Shown here: positions 1-8,660 of the stretch, piece after piece
How positions within the stretch are numbered: the stretch's first letter is position 1
Layout of the letters: each line of letters begins with the position of its first letter
IMG/VR virus record: IMGVR_UViG_3300020438_000036
Span: 1-61,205 of that record
Length of the DNA stretch: 61,205 bases
From: a virus
Strand: one strand, 5' to 3'
Position numbers and translations under genes: made by a program
Notes under the pieces: generated by a model
The model's input: the letters and a program-made list of their open reading frames with translations, nothing else
Databases searched by the model: none
What the model was told of the DNA's origin: nothing

Positions 1-1360
1 CTGTGATAGTTATAGCAGACTCATGTCCAGTAACATCAGATTCTGTGACTGTGTATCCAGTGATGAATCCTTGAGCACCAACATATGCTTGAGTCGCATA
101 AGTAGAAAGATCAGACGCAACTAAGTATGTTCCAAGGTCTGATATTTGAGATTCCGTAATTGACAGAGCAGCCTGATGAGCCGTTACTGCAGATTCGGAA
201 ACTGATGTCAAATATGATTGTAAATCACTAATCTGAGATTCAGTTATAGACAGTGCTGATTGATGATCAGTTACAGATGCCTCAGAAACGGAGGTCAAAT
301 ATGACTGAAGATCACTTATTTGCGATTCGGTAATAGACAATGCTGCTTGATGATCCGTAACGTCCGTTTGAGTTACTGTGTATCCAGTGATATACCCAGA
401 ATCATTCGTAAATGAAGATACATTAGTAGGGGTTCCAGATAAATCTGAGTATGCACCAGAAGTTGCGACAGTAGATAGATCTGCAGAGTTTGCCTTCGTT
501 CCAATAAGATTTGCAGTAGAAGTCGCAAAATCTGGATCATTTCCAAGGGCAGTAGATAATTCATTTAGAGTGTTTAAAGTTTCTGGCGCAGAATCAACAA
601 CGCCTGCCACTTGAGTATCCACATATGTCTTTAATGCATAGGTAGAAAGATCGGACGCAACCAAGTATGTACCAAGATCACTAATCTGCGATTCGGTTAT
701 AGACAGTGCCGATTGATGTCCTGTAACATCAGATTCTGAGACTGTATATCCGGTGATAAATCCTTGAGCACCAACATATGCTTGAGTCGCATAAGTAGAA
801 AGATCAGACGCAACTAAGTAAGTTCCTAAGTCAGATATTTGTGATTCTGTAATTGATAATGCTGCCTGATGTCCTGTAACATCAGATTCTGAGACTGTAT
901 ATCCAGTAATGAATCCCTGAGATCCAACATAAGTTTCGGTGGCGTATCCATTAAGATCTGCGGCGACTAAGTAAGTTCCCAAATCAGATATTTGTGATTC
1001 CGTAATTGATAATGCTGCCTGATGTCCTGTAACATCAGATTCTGAGACTGTATATCCAGTGATGAATCCTTGAGCACCAACATATGCTTCGGTAGCATAA
1101 CCACTGAGATCTGAAGATACCAGATAAGATCCTAAATCACTAATTTGTGATTCTGTGATAGTTAGGGCAGACTCGTGGCCAGTGACATCAGATTCTGTAA
1201 CGGTGTATCCGGTGATAAATCCTTGAGATCCGACATAAGTTTCGGTGGCGTATCCATTAAGATCTGCAGCAACCAAGTAAGTTCCCAAATCAGATATTTG
1301 TGATTCAGTTATAGACAATGATGTTTGATGATCTGTAACGTCCGATTGAGTAACGGTGTA
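1..1360 (-). repeat. In-frame 153-nt and 87-nt tandem repeats in the fibre gene
   Basis: Copies of the segment reading TGHxxALSITESQISDL start at about 715, 868, 1021, 1174 and 1327, exactly 153 nt (51 codons) apart. Near 208 and 295 a shorter 87-nt (29-codon) version recurs. All copies are in the frame of the fibre gene, so this is a protein-coding array and not CRISPR. Confidence 0.85.
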
Positions 1361-2074
1361 TCCGGTGATGTACCCAGAATCATTTGTAAAAGAACTCACA
1401 GATGTCGGGACAGTAGGTATTGTTGGTTTGTTAGTTAATGAATCATAGTCTCCATCAAATAATGATGGCTGGTTGGTTAATGAATCATAGTCTCCATCAA
1501 ATAATGATGGTTGGTTAGTTAATGAACCATAGTCTCCGTCGAACAAAGAAGGTTTGTTCTTGATGAAATCTACGGCAGAACTGTCAGACTGATTATAATC
1601 CGACTGAACTTGTGCTGCTGGGATAGATGGAGCGTTTGTTAATGAACCATAATCTCCATCAAATAATGAAGGTTGATTAGTTAAAGATCCATAATCTCCA
1701 TCAAACAAAGATGGTTTATTAGTCAAAGAATCATAATCGCCATCAAAAAGATCTGGTTGATTGGTTAGATTAGTATAATCTCCATCAAATACGTTAGGTT
1801 TTCCTGTGAGATCTGCATATGCACCAGAAGTCGCAACGGCGGATAAGGATGATGTATCTGCCTTTGTGCCTATTAAGTTTGCGGTAGATGTTGCGAAGTT
1901 AGGATCGTTATTCAACGCAGCAGCTAACTCATTGAGTGTGTCCAATGTAGTTGGTGCAGAATCTACTAAGTTAGCAACTTTCTCATTGATAGTTGATTCA
2001 AGAGATGTTCCATCCGCAGTTGAGATTCCTACAAATTCTATATTTCCTGATAGTGGGTTGTATCTATAACTCAT
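1..2074 (-). CDS. Repetitive tail fibre protein, C terminus beyond window
   Basis: The frame opens at an ATG at 2074 that overlaps the stop of the preceding gene (TAATG) and stays open to base 1, giving 691 codons, so the C terminus is missing. The N terminus (MSYRYNPLSGNIEFVG, then a TLDTLNELAAALNNDPNFAT segment) is typical of marine T4-like phage fibres. It is followed by seven copies of a 14-residue unit (FDGDYxSLTNxP) and then by 51-residue and 29-residue units built on VTESDVTGHxxALSITESQISDLxxYL. Such repeats usually form trimeric beta-helical shafts; the receptor-binding tip would lie beyond the window. The role as an adsorption fibre is inferred from repeat architecture, not from a recognised tip domain. 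Confidence 0.85.
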   Translation of the reverse strand, partial: MSYRYNPLSGNIEFVGISTADGTSLESTINEKVANLVDSAPTTLDTLNELAAALNNDPNFATSTANLIGTKADTSSLSAVATSGAYADLTGKPNVFDGDYTNLTNQPDLFDGDYDSLTNKPSLFDGDYGSLTNQPSLFDGDYGSLTNAPSIPAAQVQSDYNQSDSSAVDFIKNKPSLFDGDYGSLTNQPSLFDGDYDSLTNQPSLFDGDYDSLTNKPTIPTVPTSVSSFTNDSGYITGYTVTQSDVTDHQTSLSITESQISDLGTYLVAADLNGYATETYVGSQGFITGYTVTESDVTGHESALTITESQISDLGSYLVSSDLSGYATEAYVGAQGFITGYTVSESDVTGHQAALSITESQISDLGTYLVAADLNGYATETYVGSQGFITGYTVSESDVTGHQAALSITESQISDLGTYLVASDLSTYATQAYVGAQGFITGYTVSESDVTGHQSALSITESQISDLGTYLVASDLSTYALKTYVDTQVAGVVDSAPETLNTLNELSTALGNDPDFATSTANLIGTKANSADLSTVATSGAYSDLSGTPTNVSSFTNDSGYITGYTVTQTDVTDHQAALSITESQISDLQSYLTSVSEASVTDHQSALSITESQISDLQSYLTSVSESAVTAHQAALSITESQISDLGTYLVASDLSTYATQAYVGAQGFITGYTVTESDVTGHESAITIT
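1430..1800 (-). repeat. 42-nt coding repeats (FDGDYxSLTNxP)
   Basis: Seven copies of a 14-codon unit, for example starting at 1441, 1483 and 1525. One 26-residue interruption (SIPAAQVQSDYNQSDSSAVD and following) divides four copies from three. The unit resembles the GDYxxLxNKP repeats found in many phage fibres. Confidence 0.85.
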
Positions 2075-2286
2075 TACGCCGTCCTTTCAACAGTCAGTAA
2101 GTTTCCGGCAGAATCATATGTAAAATCTAAACGGGCAACCACTGAACCGGACGAACCTCCAAGTTTGTATTCAACTGCAATCAAGTTATTAGTAGAGGGT
2201 TCATAAACATTCTGTATGAAATCATGAGCAGGGATTCCTAGACCGTTTGCGATATAGTTCTCTTGACCAAATTGTGATACTGCCAT
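2074..2286 (-). CDS. Small conserved phage protein upstream of tail fibre
   Basis: 70 residues, ATG at 2286 preceded by a strong AGGAGG ribosome-binding site. The C-terminal half (GGSSGSVVARLDFTYDSAGN) is predicted beta-rich, with no signal peptide or membrane segment. Its stop overlaps the fibre start by one base, implying translational coupling. I recognise no characterised family. Position suggests a small structural or fibre-associated protein; that is inference from context only. Confidence 0.7.
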   Translation of the reverse strand: MAVSQFGQENYIANGLGIPAHDFIQNVYEPSTNNLIAVEYKLGGSSGSVVARLDFTYDSAGNLLTVERTA

Positions 2287-2305
2287 TTTTCCTCCTAAAG
2301 TATTT

Positions 2306-2668
2306 CTACTTTAAATTTTCTTGTATTTCTTCGATAAGACTTTTTTTAGTCTTTCTTCTGTCCAATTCGACATCTAGGTGTTCTCTTGCCCAGATTTCCA
2401 GTTCTTCTTTTGTCATAGACTCAAATTCTGGTGTTTCTGGTTTTGCAGCAAAATGATTCTTTTGTTGTCTTGCCTTCTTTTTAGGTTTCTCTTCGACAAC
2501 TGGTTCTTCAGCAGGGGCTGGTTCGGCAGGAGCAGAACCAGATGCGGCTTCCATATCTGTCTTTAAGTTTCTCATAGAAACTAAGAGTTCTCCAGTTCTG
2601 GAATCTTCCCATCCTTTATCTGTCGCAACTGCGAATTTTGCCCACTTAGGCGGCGTAAACTTACCCAT
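2306..2668 (-). CDS. Hypothetical protein with C-terminal HeH/SAP-like motif
   Basis: 120 residues in three parts: an N-terminal domain (MGKFTPPKWAKFAVATDKGW), a low-complexity Ala/Pro/Glu linker followed by KPKKKARQQ, and a C-terminal helical segment (about residues 84-118, MTKEELEIWAREHLDVELDR then RKTKKSLI). The last part has the look of HeH/LEM or SAP-type helix-extension-helix domains that bind nucleic acid, which are common at the ends of small marine-phage structural proteins. The function is unknown. It lies 10 nt downstream of the large Lys/Glu-rich gene and probably shares its late transcript. Confidence 0.7.
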   Translation of the reverse strand: MGKFTPPKWAKFAVATDKGWEDSRTGELLVSMRNLKTDMEAASGSAPAEPAPAEEPVVEEKPKKKARQQKNHFAAKPETPEFESMTKEELEIWAREHLDVELDRRKTKKSLIEEIQENLK

Positions 2669-2678
2669 GATACCTCAC

Positions 2679-5477
2679 TTATGCAAAACTGGCGATTTTC
2701 TTCGCTCTAGCTTTGTTCTTATATTTTTCCATTGCCATTGCATGAACCTCTTTCTTCAATTCAGAGTTAGAGATTTTTGGTTGCAATTCTTTCACTAACT
2801 TCGACATCTCTGCCGCGTCTTTTTTATCAGAAGACTCAATTAATTCTTCTATGTCTGTATATTTAGACTCCTTCACAACAGACATTAATTTCTTATGGTT
2901 CTTAATTGCATACTCTTCGGCTTCTTTTTTATCTTCAAACTCTTTTACTTTATCGCCGTTTCCGTCATAGACGCAATACATACCACTTTCTTTATTCTTT
3001 TCTACATGATCTCTTGGATCCATTTTTTCGTTTATGGCTTCCTTGAGAGAGTCTTCAAGAACTTTCTTCGCGGTGTCTCCAGAAATTGTTACGGGATAAG
3101 TCTTTCCACCAAACGAGAAGTTTTTCTTCCCTGCTTTCTTCGCAGCAGACGCAGCGCCAATAAACTGTGCAACATCTTCGTCGGTAATTCCTTCGTTTTT
3201 CGTCTCAAACATCTTTCTGATATCTCCACCAGAAACATAATCGGGAAGCATATCTTCTAGATCGTCTACAGTGACAGTCTTCATCTTTGCAACTTTAGCA
3301 GCAAATCCTTTCATAGTCTTGGATTTCTTCATCAGTGCAGCAATTTCTTTTCCTGTCGCTTCTTCTAGTTCTACTTCTTCTTTAAATAATTTATAACCGT
3401 ACATATCATGTTCCTCTTGAACTTCTTCTTTAGAGAGCATTTTGTAAACAACAGAAGCGAGTTGTTTCCCAGACATCTTCTCCATCTTCGATTTATTCTT
3501 ATCGTTTACTTTATCATAAACTTGTAGAATAAGACCAGCAGTGGTCAAATCAATTCCCTTCATGTGTTGCTTTCTATCAACAATCTTGCGAGCAAGTTCG
3601 ATGCCATTCTCTTCTGTGATATCTACAAGTTCCTCTAGGTTCTCAAAGAGTTTCGCAGCCTGACCTAGAGACATAACCTTAAATGCGCCTATGTTTCCGG
3701 TCTTATTCGTCACTCTAAACTTGAACTTTTTTCCGTCCATAGATATCTTAACATCATAATTCTTGCCGTCCTTTCCTCGGACAGTCTTAAATTCTGATTC
3801 ATTCATCTCAATTTCCTCCATAAATTCAGAAGCCTTCAGTTTAATATTATGTGATCTTCGAAGTTCTGTTGCTGCTATCTGAGAAACGAAGTTAACCTTT
3901 GCCTTTGCGATCTGAGTCAGAGCTTCTTTATCCTGAGACTTAATCATTTTTGTTAATTTTTTGTAAGAAGAACTAGTAGGATCCACAGTAGAAACAGTAG
4001 AATATGCCTTCTTCAGTTTGCCGAGTTGTGCTGCACTGAAACCTTCTGTAGTCTCCACTCTCTTTCTTTTCATAGATCTATTGTGGAATAGATATTCAAT
4101 CGCACCGTCTCTTAATTCTTTATCCGACTTCTTTTTATTTGCCGGATACTGCTTCATAATACTAATAGTCTTCTGGATATTCTTTTCGTCTGAAGGACTG
4201 TACTTCTTCTCTTGAAGTTCTTCTTTCATACCAATAATTTTATCAACCATCTTGGTTGCTTTATCTTTAGATACCTTTAGACCTTTCATCACAAACTCAA
4301 TTCCCTGTTCTCTATTTTTAGAGGGGCCCATGAGTTTCTCTGCTTTCTTTAGATTTTCGTCTAGTTCGACTTCTTCTGTCAATTTATAACTCTTGATAGA
4401 TGCGCCCATATCTCCAAGTGCGAGTGTAGCATCTCCACCCTTTCTACTATAGAGGAAGAACTTCATTCCACCAGTCTTATCTGTCGGTTGTAGTCTTACC
4501 TTATCGACATCGTACTTTGCACTTCTGGATTTATTGACTACAGAAAACTCTCTAGTTTGAGAACTAGAAACAGTGCTACCGTAATTGATTTCTACCTTAT
4601 CACCTTTCTTCAGTTTTTCAAAGTCTCTTCTGGACATTCTCTCATTGAGCTCCATAGACTCAATATACATATTCAGTTCGTATGACTTTCCGGTGTTGTA
4701 TACTTGAACGCGAAGTTTCTTATTTCTTTCTCCATCCAAGTCTAAATGATAACTATTTGTCTTTCCGTTTGATGGTTTGCGGGGGCCAAATGCGACCTGA
4801 GTATCTATCGAATCGGCAGATACTTTGAATCCTCTTTTCTTTGCCACCTTGTAAGAATGTTGCATTGCGGCAGAAAATGTTTTGTGATACAAATCATAAT
4901 CTAGTTTTTCTGTTATCGTGGCATCTTCAATCTTTTTCTTTGGTTGGCCGGGAGTTGATTTGCGATACTTCTTTTCTAGTTCTTTAGATGCAAACTCTCC
5001 AGCACCAGCCTTAGATTTGAAGGGCTGTTTCTCTGCTCCAGTGACAGACTCAGGGACACAATCGGGAACCATTTTGTTCCCTTTCTTCTTCATTCCTACT
5101 TGTTTGTAACCATCCCAACACGGAGCCTGTTCTTTCTTGGTTCCACCACCGACTTTAGCAGCGAGGTCTTTATCTGCGCCACCCCAAGTTCCTTTACCTT
5201 TGGTAATAAAGGAATTTACGCGAGCTAGAGCCCACTGTTGTGCAGTTGTGCCGGGGCGATGACCTGTCTTGTATGCAGCCATTCCACGATTGTAAACTTG
5301 TTTTAGAATTCCAAGAGAAATACCACTTTTCTCTGCTTTAGATTTGAGTGCTTCGTCAGATTCCTCTAACTCTTTATTGTACGTCTTTCTTTTGTCCCCG
5401 CCGCGAACTCTTCTTTCCGCGCCCTCTTTCTTATGCCACTCTTGAAATTCTTTGAATGATTTATAACCAGATTTCAT
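2679..5477 (-). CDS. Large multi-module Lys/Glu-rich protein, possible polyprotein
   Basis: 932 residues, one of the longest genes here, directly behind a TATAAATA late promoter (5511-5518). Residues 1-110 hold a module with VYNRGMAAYKTGHRPGTT and GTWGGADKDLA, which I recognise only as a domain of unknown function recurrent in marine T4-like phages. Residues about 193-275 form a second module (YDLYHKTFSAAMQHSYK). Later modules are separated by acidic linkers ending in L/M-x-E: MELNE (275-279), EEVELDE (368-374), EELQE (419-423), EEIEMNE (554-560), EEVELEE (700-706) and LKEAINE (811-817). These resemble T4 prohead-protease sites (L/I-x-E). The N terminus contains KSFKEFQEW, loosely like a capsid-targeting sequence. 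A packaged, gp21-processed polyprotein is an inference. Confidence 0.8.
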   Translation of the reverse strand: MKSGYKSFKEFQEWHKKEGAERRVRGGDKRKTYNKELEESDEALKSKAEKSGISLGILKQVYNRGMAAYKTGHRPGTTAQQWALARVNSFITKGKGTWGGADKDLAAKVGGGTKKEQAPCWDGYKQVGMKKKGNKMVPDCVPESVTGAEKQPFKSKAGAGEFASKELEKKYRKSTPGQPKKKIEDATITEKLDYDLYHKTFSAAMQHSYKVAKKRGFKVSADSIDTQVAFGPRKPSNGKTNSYHLDLDGERNKKLRVQVYNTGKSYELNMYIESMELNERMSRRDFEKLKKGDKVEINYGSTVSSSQTREFSVVNKSRSAKYDVDKVRLQPTDKTGGMKFFLYSRKGGDATLALGDMGASIKSYKLTEEVELDENLKKAEKLMGPSKNREQGIEFVMKGLKVSKDKATKMVDKIIGMKEELQEKKYSPSDEKNIQKTISIMKQYPANKKKSDKELRDGAIEYLFHNRSMKRKRVETTEGFSAAQLGKLKKAYSTVSTVDPTSSSYKKLTKMIKSQDKEALTQIAKAKVNFVSQIAATELRRSHNIKLKASEFMEEIEMNESEFKTVRGKDGKNYDVKISMDGKKFKFRVTNKTGNIGAFKVMSLGQAAKLFENLEELVDITEENGIELARKIVDRKQHMKGIDLTTAGLILQVYDKVNDKNKSKMEKMSGKQLASVVYKMLSKEEVQEEHDMYGYKLFKEEVELEEATGKEIAALMKKSKTMKGFAAKVAKMKTVTVDDLEDMLPDYVSGGDIRKMFETKNEGITDEDVAQFIGAASAAKKAGKKNFSFGGKTYPVTISGDTAKKVLEDSLKEAINEKMDPRDHVEKNKESGMYCVYDGNGDKVKEFEDKKEAEEYAIKNHKKLMSVVKESKYTDIEELIESSDKKDAAEMSKLVKELQPKISNSELKKEVHAMAMEKYKNKARAKKIASFA

Positions 5478-5510
5478 AATATTTCTCTAATTAGGTATAC
5501 TTATCCTCAA

Positions 5511-5518
5511 TATTTATA
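5511..5518 (-). promoter_or_regulatory. Late promoter TATAAATA
   Basis: Exact T4-type late box on the minus strand, 34 nt before the ATG at 5477, in the short gap behind the adenylyltransferase-like gene. Use by the gp55 sigma factor and gp45 clamp encoded in this window is expected. Confidence 0.8.
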
Positions 5519-5522
5519 ATTT

Positions 5523-6908
5523 TTAGAAAGAGTACTTCTGGGGCAAAAGACCTTTTCCTATTAATTCATCAAGAAAATCTTTAAATCTTCTAGGGCGAAG
5601 GTTAAAAGTTTGGGATGCGTGACTGAAGGCATCATGTGCTGAATGTTTTGGGTCTTTTTCGTAGGCCTGCAAGAAGTATTTCAACGCTGCCTTATATCTA
5701 CTCTTTTTAAATACCTTCTCTGCAGCGCGACTCATCCAAGGAAAATTGTCGAATATCTCATCGATCTGAGTATGATCTAATTCTTCATACTTCAATACAG
5801 AGTTAGAACTAGAGAAGTTCTTCTTACGCATGATAGTTTTTGCGGTAAGTTCTATTTCGCCGTCTTTATCTTTCTTTATAACTACTGGGATGTTGAGGTA
5901 ACTGGAGATGTCTTTGATGATTGCCTGATCGTCTGCGTTAGATTTGATCTGATTGCCCTTATTATTCTTAATCTTCTTAAAGATTTTTTGAAGTTCTGCA
6001 ACCTTGATCTCCGGAGTATTTCTTTTGTCGTTTATTCTATCTACAAAGTGTCTTGTAAATTCGACATCAATCTGGTACTTTTTTAGAAGCTTATCAGCAA
6101 ACTTCTCCAAATCATCTATCTGTTTTTGACTTACCAGTTCATCTAACTTCTCTTCGATAAGAAAAGACTTGAAACCTGAGATAGATGATTCTCTCTTCTG
6201 TAGTTCAACTGGGATATAAAATTCTTGTATGAGTTCCTTGTCATCAAATACTTCTATCGATTCTACTGTAGGAGACTCTATAAACTCTCTAAAGGTATGG
6301 ACATCAGAACCAAGAAATAGACCAAGTTCAGTATCTTCTACCTTCATTGCCTTTCTAAGCATCTTAAAGAGAAGTTCTCCACCTCTAAACTTGGAGGGCA
6401 ATCCGTTCTTAAACGAATCGTAATCATTCGCAGCAGCGGCTGCTCTCATCTTGGATGCAGACATACCTGAGACACCTTCTGCATCTGGATCTCTTTCTCC
6501 TGCAGATACTATTTTGACTCCACCTTCAAATTCATAAAAACCATGTCTGCCTTCGACACCATTGTATTTGTTGAGAACATTATCAAACTCTGATACTCTA
6601 TCTCCGCCCACAACCATTATTGCTTCTTTATAACCCAGTTCATGGATAAGACTGACAGCATTAAACGCAGTCTTGACTTTATTATTTGACATGATGTTCT
6701 TAGAATACTTCGGAAACATCTTCTTCATAAACTTGACCTTGGATCTAAAATCCAATGGGTCTTTCTTCGGGTTCTGAGAATGACTAGGGAATACCAAGAA
6801 GTCGGCACCCTCTTTTTTTGCAACAGCAAAAACCTTATCCAACAATTTTTCGTGACCTGTTGTTGGAGGATTAAATCTGCCAAAAGTGAAGACTACTTTA
6901 TCCTTCAT
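5523..6908 (-). CDS. Nucleotidyltransferase (NadM/cytidylyltransferase-like) with C-terminal extension
   Basis: 461 residues. The N terminus (VFTFGRFNPPTTGHEKLL) carries the F-G-R-F-x-P-x-T-x-G-H signature of HxGH nucleotidyltransferases, and residues about 147-156 (SGMSASKMRA) match the second S-x-T/S-K-x-R motif, so residues 1-190 probably transfer AMP or CMP to a phosphate, as NMN adenylyltransferases do. Residues 246-254 (FKSFLIEEK) look like an internal capsid-targeting or L-x-E site. A second domain follows (about 255-375, with FTRHFVDRINDKRNTPE and ELTAKTIMRKKNF), common in marine phages but unassigned. The last 80 residues are helical. The substrate is not determinable from sequence. 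The start overlaps the upstream stop by 11 nt. Confidence 0.78.
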   Translation of the reverse strand: MKDKVVFTFGRFNPPTTGHEKLLDKVFAVAKKEGADFLVFPSHSQNPKKDPLDFRSKVKFMKKMFPKYSKNIMSNNKVKTAFNAVSLIHELGYKEAIMVVGGDRVSEFDNVLNKYNGVEGRHGFYEFEGGVKIVSAGERDPDAEGVSGMSASKMRAAAAANDYDSFKNGLPSKFRGGELLFKMLRKAMKVEDTELGLFLGSDVHTFREFIESPTVESIEVFDDKELIQEFYIPVELQKRESSISGFKSFLIEEKLDELVSQKQIDDLEKFADKLLKKYQIDVEFTRHFVDRINDKRNTPEIKVAELQKIFKKIKNNKGNQIKSNADDQAIIKDISSYLNIPVVIKKDKDGEIELTAKTIMRKKNFSSSNSVLKYEELDHTQIDEIFDNFPWMSRAAEKVFKKSRYKAALKYFLQAYEKDPKHSAHDAFSHASQTFNLRPRRFKDFLDELIGKGLLPQKYSF

Positions 6909-7314
6909 CAGAAGTCCTTGTTATTTCAAGTATCTTTTCTATCTGAGTTCTAATAATCGGTTCACGATTAGGCCAGTAGATATAATCTTTTTCTTTATTT
7001 TTCAATAAATTATAAAGAAGTGGCATAATAAGTTTCTCTACTTTCATCAACTTATCTTCGGTCACTTCACTGGTTATATCTAATCCGCTCAGTTTTTCCT
7101 GATACAGTTGTTTCGTATCGACCAACTCAGACATAATATCTGTCTGGAGTTCTACCAATTCTTGTATTTTGATACCAAGGTTTTGTATTTCACTATCTAC
7201 ACCATCGATCTTGACTGAAACTTCTTGAGGGGCAGATCTGAGCTCCGCGAGTTCATCTTCATCAACCGCAGTGAAACCGTAATCTATATCTTCGTATTTG
7301 TATTCGTTACTCAT
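6898..7314 (-). CDS. Hypothetical protein, coiled-coil-like
   Basis: 138 residues from the ATG at 7314 (MSNEYKYEDIDYGFTAVDED). A longer frame reaches 7377 but would run 41 nt into the preceding gene. An acidic N terminus precedes a long heptad-like helix (IDGVDSEIQNLGIKIQELVE and onward) and a C-terminal segment with YIYWPNREPIIRTQIEKILE. The C-terminal W-P-N-R segment resembles proteins paired with gene 26-type or small baseplate-associated products in marine phages, but I cannot assign a function. Confidence 0.65.
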   Translation of the reverse strand: MSNEYKYEDIDYGFTAVDEDELAELRSAPQEVSVKIDGVDSEIQNLGIKIQELVELQTDIMSELVDTKQLYQEKLSGLDITSEVTEDKLMKVEKLIMPLLYNLLKNKEKDYIYWPNREPIIRTQIEKILEITRTSDEG

Positions 7315-7336
7315 AGTAATACTATTTATCTGTTCG

Positions 7337-7612
7337 TTATTTCCAGAACTCAGTAATTTCGATAATAAGGTGGCCACTTTCTTTTATCAACCTATGATAT
7401 TCCATTTCCCATATAATAAACTCATCATCAACTTTTAACTTTTCTGGTAAAATATTATCTTTCTGGAAATACCAATCTCCTACTTCTATTACTCTCATAT
7501 GTCTTGTGTTTACATCTCTGTGCCATACGAGAGACTCTTCATCGACGGTATCTGTGAATGTTCTAAGGAATTTGTTTGATGTTATTGAGGTTTGAACGTA
7601 TGGTTCTACCAA
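7337..7612 (-). CDS. Hypothetical protein, cupin-like fold
   Basis: 91 residues. The order WHRDVNTRHMRVIEVGDWYF then FIIWEMEYHRLIKESGHLII has the beta-strand pattern and paired histidines of a small cupin-like barrel. The RHMRV/GDW and YHRLIK motifs recur in marine T4-like phages. Metal binding through His residues is possible but unproven. It overlaps the upstream gene by 7 nt and is part of the same accessory operon. Confidence 0.6.
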   Translation of the reverse strand: MVEPYVQTSITSNKFLRTFTDTVDEESLVWHRDVNTRHMRVIEVGDWYFQKDNILPEKLKVDDEFIIWEMEYHRLIKESGHLIIEITEFWK

Positions 7613-8157
7613 AAGAAATTACCCCCACCAGAAAGTCCTAATGCTTTGGCGTACTTAGGTAAACGACAAGCCCAATATCCAGCCTTTGTTTTATCGTTTT
7701 TCTGAGCACAATTATGCCGCGCAACAAAAGATTTTCTCGCTTCGGGGTCATTGATTTTTGCAGAAAGGCCAGTATCATCACCAAACGAAATCTTTATAAC
7801 ATTTCCTTTATCATTCTTAACGTAAACATAATATTTTTTACTGCCGCCTCTCTTGGGTTTGTTCAGTTCTACATCTTTTTCTTCTTCTGACATAGGTAAA
7901 TCTAGTGGAACTTCTTCGCCTTCAAACTCTGCAAAGTTTCCTATGTCAGTATTTAAAATCTCTATATCGGATTCATTTAGGTGTTCTAACTTGCCTTCCT
8001 GATATAATGATTTGGCCTCTATAAAGAATTCAAAAAACCCTTCAGAACCCATTCGAAAGATATTCTCCAAAAATGGTATGTCGTTCTCTAAATGAAATCG
8101 GATTGCTTCACTGCAATCTTCACATATAGGTTTATTATAAGATGCAAAACTTTTCAT
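7606..8157 (-). CDS. Accessory protein with C-terminal ARHNC...YWAC domain
   Basis: 183 residues. The C-terminal third (KKYYVYVKNDKGNVIKISFG, then ARKSFVARHNCAQ, YWACRLPKYAK and GGGNFFW) is a small basic domain found at the C terminus of many phage virion-associated proteins; its two Cys and one His may bind zinc. The N-terminal half is acidic and helical, starts MKSFASYNK and contains FFIEAKSLYQ near residue 45, which resembles an I-x-E prohead-protease site. The ATG overlaps the stop of the preceding 58-residue gene (TAATG). The function is unknown; a virion location is inferred. Confidence 0.65.
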   Translation of the reverse strand: MKSFASYNKPICEDCSEAIRFHLENDIPFLENIFRMGSEGFFEFFIEAKSLYQEGKLEHLNESDIEILNTDIGNFAEFEGEEVPLDLPMSEEEKDVELNKPKRGGSKKYYVYVKNDKGNVIKISFGDDTGLSAKINDPEARKSFVARHNCAQKNDKTKAGYWACRLPKYAKALGLSGGGNFFW

Positions 8158-8333
8158 TATAAAGCTTCCAAATACTCTTCGTTGAGTTGTGTTTCTAATT
8201 CTTCCACTCTGGTTTTCAACCAGCTGATTGCAGTAATGATATGTCCTGTCGCTGATGGACGAACCTTTGACTCTGCATATGCAATTTCTCTTCTCAGAGT
8301 ATTTACTAAATCTTGTTTTTCACTAACACTCAT
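8157..8333 (-). CDS. Small conserved helical protein (58 aa)
   Basis: A gene shorter than most ORF cut-offs: ATG at 8333, stop at 8157-8159 overlapping the next ATG. The product (MSVSEKQDLVNTLRREIAYA, then ESKVRPSATGHIITAISWLK, ending EELETQLNEEYLEAL) is one helical hairpin. It fills the gap between two supported genes with 3-nt spacing on one side and a one-base overlap on the other, which strongly supports coding. I recall similar short proteins in marine T4-like phages but know no function. Confidence 0.75.
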   Translation of the reverse strand: MSVSEKQDLVNTLRREIAYAESKVRPSATGHIITAISWLKTRVEELETQLNEEYLEAL

Positions 8334-8336
8334 AAT

Positions 8337-8660
8337 TTATCCTTTCTTTTTCATTTTGGTTCTCTTGGCTTTCCATGTCCTAGAACCCATTTCCTTTTCA
8401 ACTTGTTCGATTGCTTCTATGAGATCTGGAATATTCATAGACATTCCACCCTTCTCCATAAGACTTCCCGCCTGTTTCCAGTTCTTCATTTTAACTGCGC
8501 GAGATAGCTGATCCACATAACCCTTCAACTTCATGTTGAGAGTGCTGTAAGTATAGACTCCATTAAAGTATACTTGAGGATCTTCGAAATCTTCAAGACT
8601 TTGTGGATTCTGTACTTCTACTTTAACCTTCTCGGTGAGGTATTGTTTGAAATCTTTCAC
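8337..8660 (-). CDS. Candidate internal head protein with capsid-targeting-like N terminus
   Basis: 107 residues. It begins MKDFKQYLTEKVKVEV, closely matching the pattern of the T4 internal-protein capsid-targeting sequence (MKTYQEFIAEA: M-K-x-aromatic-x-x-aromatic-h-x-E). L-T-E is also the sequence at the presumed cleavage point of the major capsid protein here. The rest is a basic helical protein (YVDQLSRAVKMKNWKQAGSL) ending KAKRTKMKKKG, suited to DNA association. Packaging and cleavage after LTE are inferred. The start overlaps the kinase-like gene stop by 4 nt. Confidence 0.65.
   Translation of the reverse strand: MKDFKQYLTEKVKVEVQNPQSLEDFEDPQVYFNGVYTYSTLNMKLKGYVDQLSRAVKMKNWKQAGSLMEKGGMSMNIPDLIEAIEQVEKEMGSRTWKAKRTKMKKKG

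Noticed and set aside
1-1800. Regular repeats that could suggest a CRISPR array
   Set aside because: Repeats have no unique spacers of constant length and encode an in-frame fibre protein.
2895-3260. Plus-strand open frames of 60-156 codons throughout (for example 2895-3260, 15708-16073, 33752-34222)
   Set aside because: They are antisense to clear minus-strand genes, lack ribosome-binding sites and have implausible compositions; they are frame shadows.
7323-7330. GATAAATA near the ATG at 7314 as a late promoter
   Set aside because: One mismatch and too close: transcription would start at or inside the start codon.
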